The notes below the pieces were generated by a model that was not told the origin of the DNA, ran no database searches, and was given only the letters and a program-made list of their open reading frames with translations. The translations under genes and the position numbers were made by a program. This document shows, piece after piece, positions 12,079 through 12,822 of a stretch of 12,822 nucleotides of DNA. Source of the stretch: JAVZLH01 sp049700435 (GTDB lineage Archaea; Thermoproteota; Bathyarchaeia; Bathyarchaeales; Bathycorpusculaceae); assembly GCA_049700435.1 (NCBI GenBank), contig JBNAVK010000038.1, positions 1-12,822 of the forward strand, read 5' to 3'. Every line of letters begins with the position of its first letter. The first letter of the stretch is position 1.

Positions 12079-12822
12079 TTACGGGTCGTGCTGGTCTTTT
12101 TCACTTATTGTTCCTAGACGTTCGACAACGCTTATTGTTGGGTGAATCGGGTCTGCACTTGGATAGGTTATCTTCAGCACTATTGCTGTAACTCCGCGGT
12201 TTACACTTTGCAGATACTGGATTCCTGGTGTTCCACCCAATCCATCCCAGAACCACTTGCTTGCATAGAGGGTGTCGTCTCCGTTGAAGCCCCATATCAC
12301 AAGTCCTATTGTTCCGTTTAAGTCCTTGTAGACAGCTATCACCGCGTAGCCTCCTCCCGTCGCGTTTCTAGCCCAACATGAAAGCGCTAAGATTTTGTCA
12401 GACTGCCCAGTGTTGTTGACTACGTAGGTGCTGGATGCGAAGAATGCGTCGGTAAACTCGTTAAAGTATTCTGTTCCAAGCTGAGCGATTGGTCCACCTT
12501 CAAAGATCATGTTGCTTGTTGAAATCGGATATCCTGGATACACATATTGTGTTCCACCAGACACGTAAATGCGTCTACACCAGTCATCTTGCAGAGCTGA
12601 TCTGCCGAGGGAGTCTCTGTAGTCGGCTCTCGAGCCGCTTGCTGCCGTGCCCATGCCCATGACAAAGGGGCTATGGGGTCCGAAGGAAGTGTCATTTACA
12701 TCCATTCCTGCAGCGCAGACTTTAATCTCTTTTATCGAGTCGAAGGCTTCAGTTACGTAGGCTGCTCCTAGAGAGTCGATTGTGGCTGCATCCTTGCCTA
12801 CAATTATCCATTCGTAGCTTCC
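12079..12822 (-). CDS. S-layer-like surface protein, C-terminal part (5' end outside window)
   Basis: 247 residues are visible, reading in frame to the window edge, so the start is missing; an internal ATG at 12705 is not the true start. The segment GSYEWIIVGKDAATIDSLGAAYVTEAF, then KEIKVCAAGMDVNDTSFGPHSPFVMGMG, then SNMIFEGGPIAQLGTEYFNEFTDAFF and AVIAVYKDLNGTIGLVIWGFNGDDTLYASKWFWDG, resembles archaeal S-layer proteins, where similar GGP...EYFN and domain-end patterns occur. It is rich in Gly/Ser/Thr/Tyr and low in Lys. Sequons NDT, NNT, NAT and NGT are present. The end (ISEKDQHDP) is hydrophilic with no visible membrane anchor. It probably forms part of the cell-surface lattice. It is convergent with the two glycosyltransferase genes. 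Confidence 0.78.
   Translation of the reverse strand, partial: GSYEWIIVGKDAATIDSLGAAYVTEAFDSIKEIKVCAAGMDVNDTSFGPHSPFVMGMGTAASGSRADYRDSLGRSALQDDWCRRIYVSGGTQYVYPGYPISTSNMIFEGGPIAQLGTEYFNEFTDAFFASSTYVVNNTGQSDKILALSCWARNATGGGYAVIAVYKDLNGTIGLVIWGFNGDDTLYASKWFWDGLGGTPGIQYLQSVNRGVTAIVLKITYPSADPIHPTISVVERLGTISEKDQHDP

Noticed and set aside
1..12822. CRISPR array, insertion sequence or prophage
   Set aside because: No regularly spaced repeats, transposase, integrase or phage structural gene was seen.

Overview
The window looks like a chromosomal piece of an uncultured archaeon. It has eukaryote-type ribosomal proteins (eL15, eL13), protein subunits of RNase P (Pop5 and Rpp30 type), a diphthamide ligase, a geranylgeranyl-reductase-type flavoprotein, an Lrp/AsnC regulator, an intron-containing tRNA, a C/D box guide RNA candidate, TATA-type promoters and several starts that look leaderless or use TTG. 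The presence of eL13 together with several small zinc-ribbon proteins suggests a lineage of the Thermoproteota/Bathyarchaeia kind. That placement is inference; no marker here proves it.

Layout. Positions 1-54 hold the 5' part of a tRNA-Phe gene on the minus strand. Positions 55-348 hold no gene but do hold a long hairpin and a small perfect inverted repeat. They are followed on the plus strand by a 55-residue protein, a tRNA-Val(CAC) with a 23-nt intron, a 127-residue Cys-rich protein and a rhomboid intramembrane protease (to 2114). Just past the rhomboid gene, on the minus strand, is a well-formed C/D box sRNA candidate (2118-2185).

Positions 2348-4684 are a tight minus-strand operon for RNA machinery: eL15, eL13, a COG1325-type RNA-binding protein, Rnp3 and Rnp2, with short gaps or overlaps. 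Upstream, also minus, lies a second unit, lrp - GGR-family oxidoreductase - dph6 (7430 to 4814). The regulator gene has a TATA box about one promoter length from its ATG and a perfect palindrome between the two. A plus-strand zinc-ribbon protein (7661-7909) diverges from it. A minus-strand two-helix membrane protein (7928-8161) has a perfect 16-bp palindrome in its promoter, and a site-2-type metalloprotease follows (8267-9340).

Divergent from the protease gene are two GT4-type glycosyltransferases on the plus strand (9555-12019). They converge on the C-terminal part of an S-layer-like surface protein (12079 to the window end, minus) that carries four N-glycosylation sequons. Taken together, the right third looks like a cell-surface and glycosylation locus. 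The middle serves RNA processing, translation and membrane lipid metabolism. No CRISPR array, insertion sequence or prophage gene was seen.
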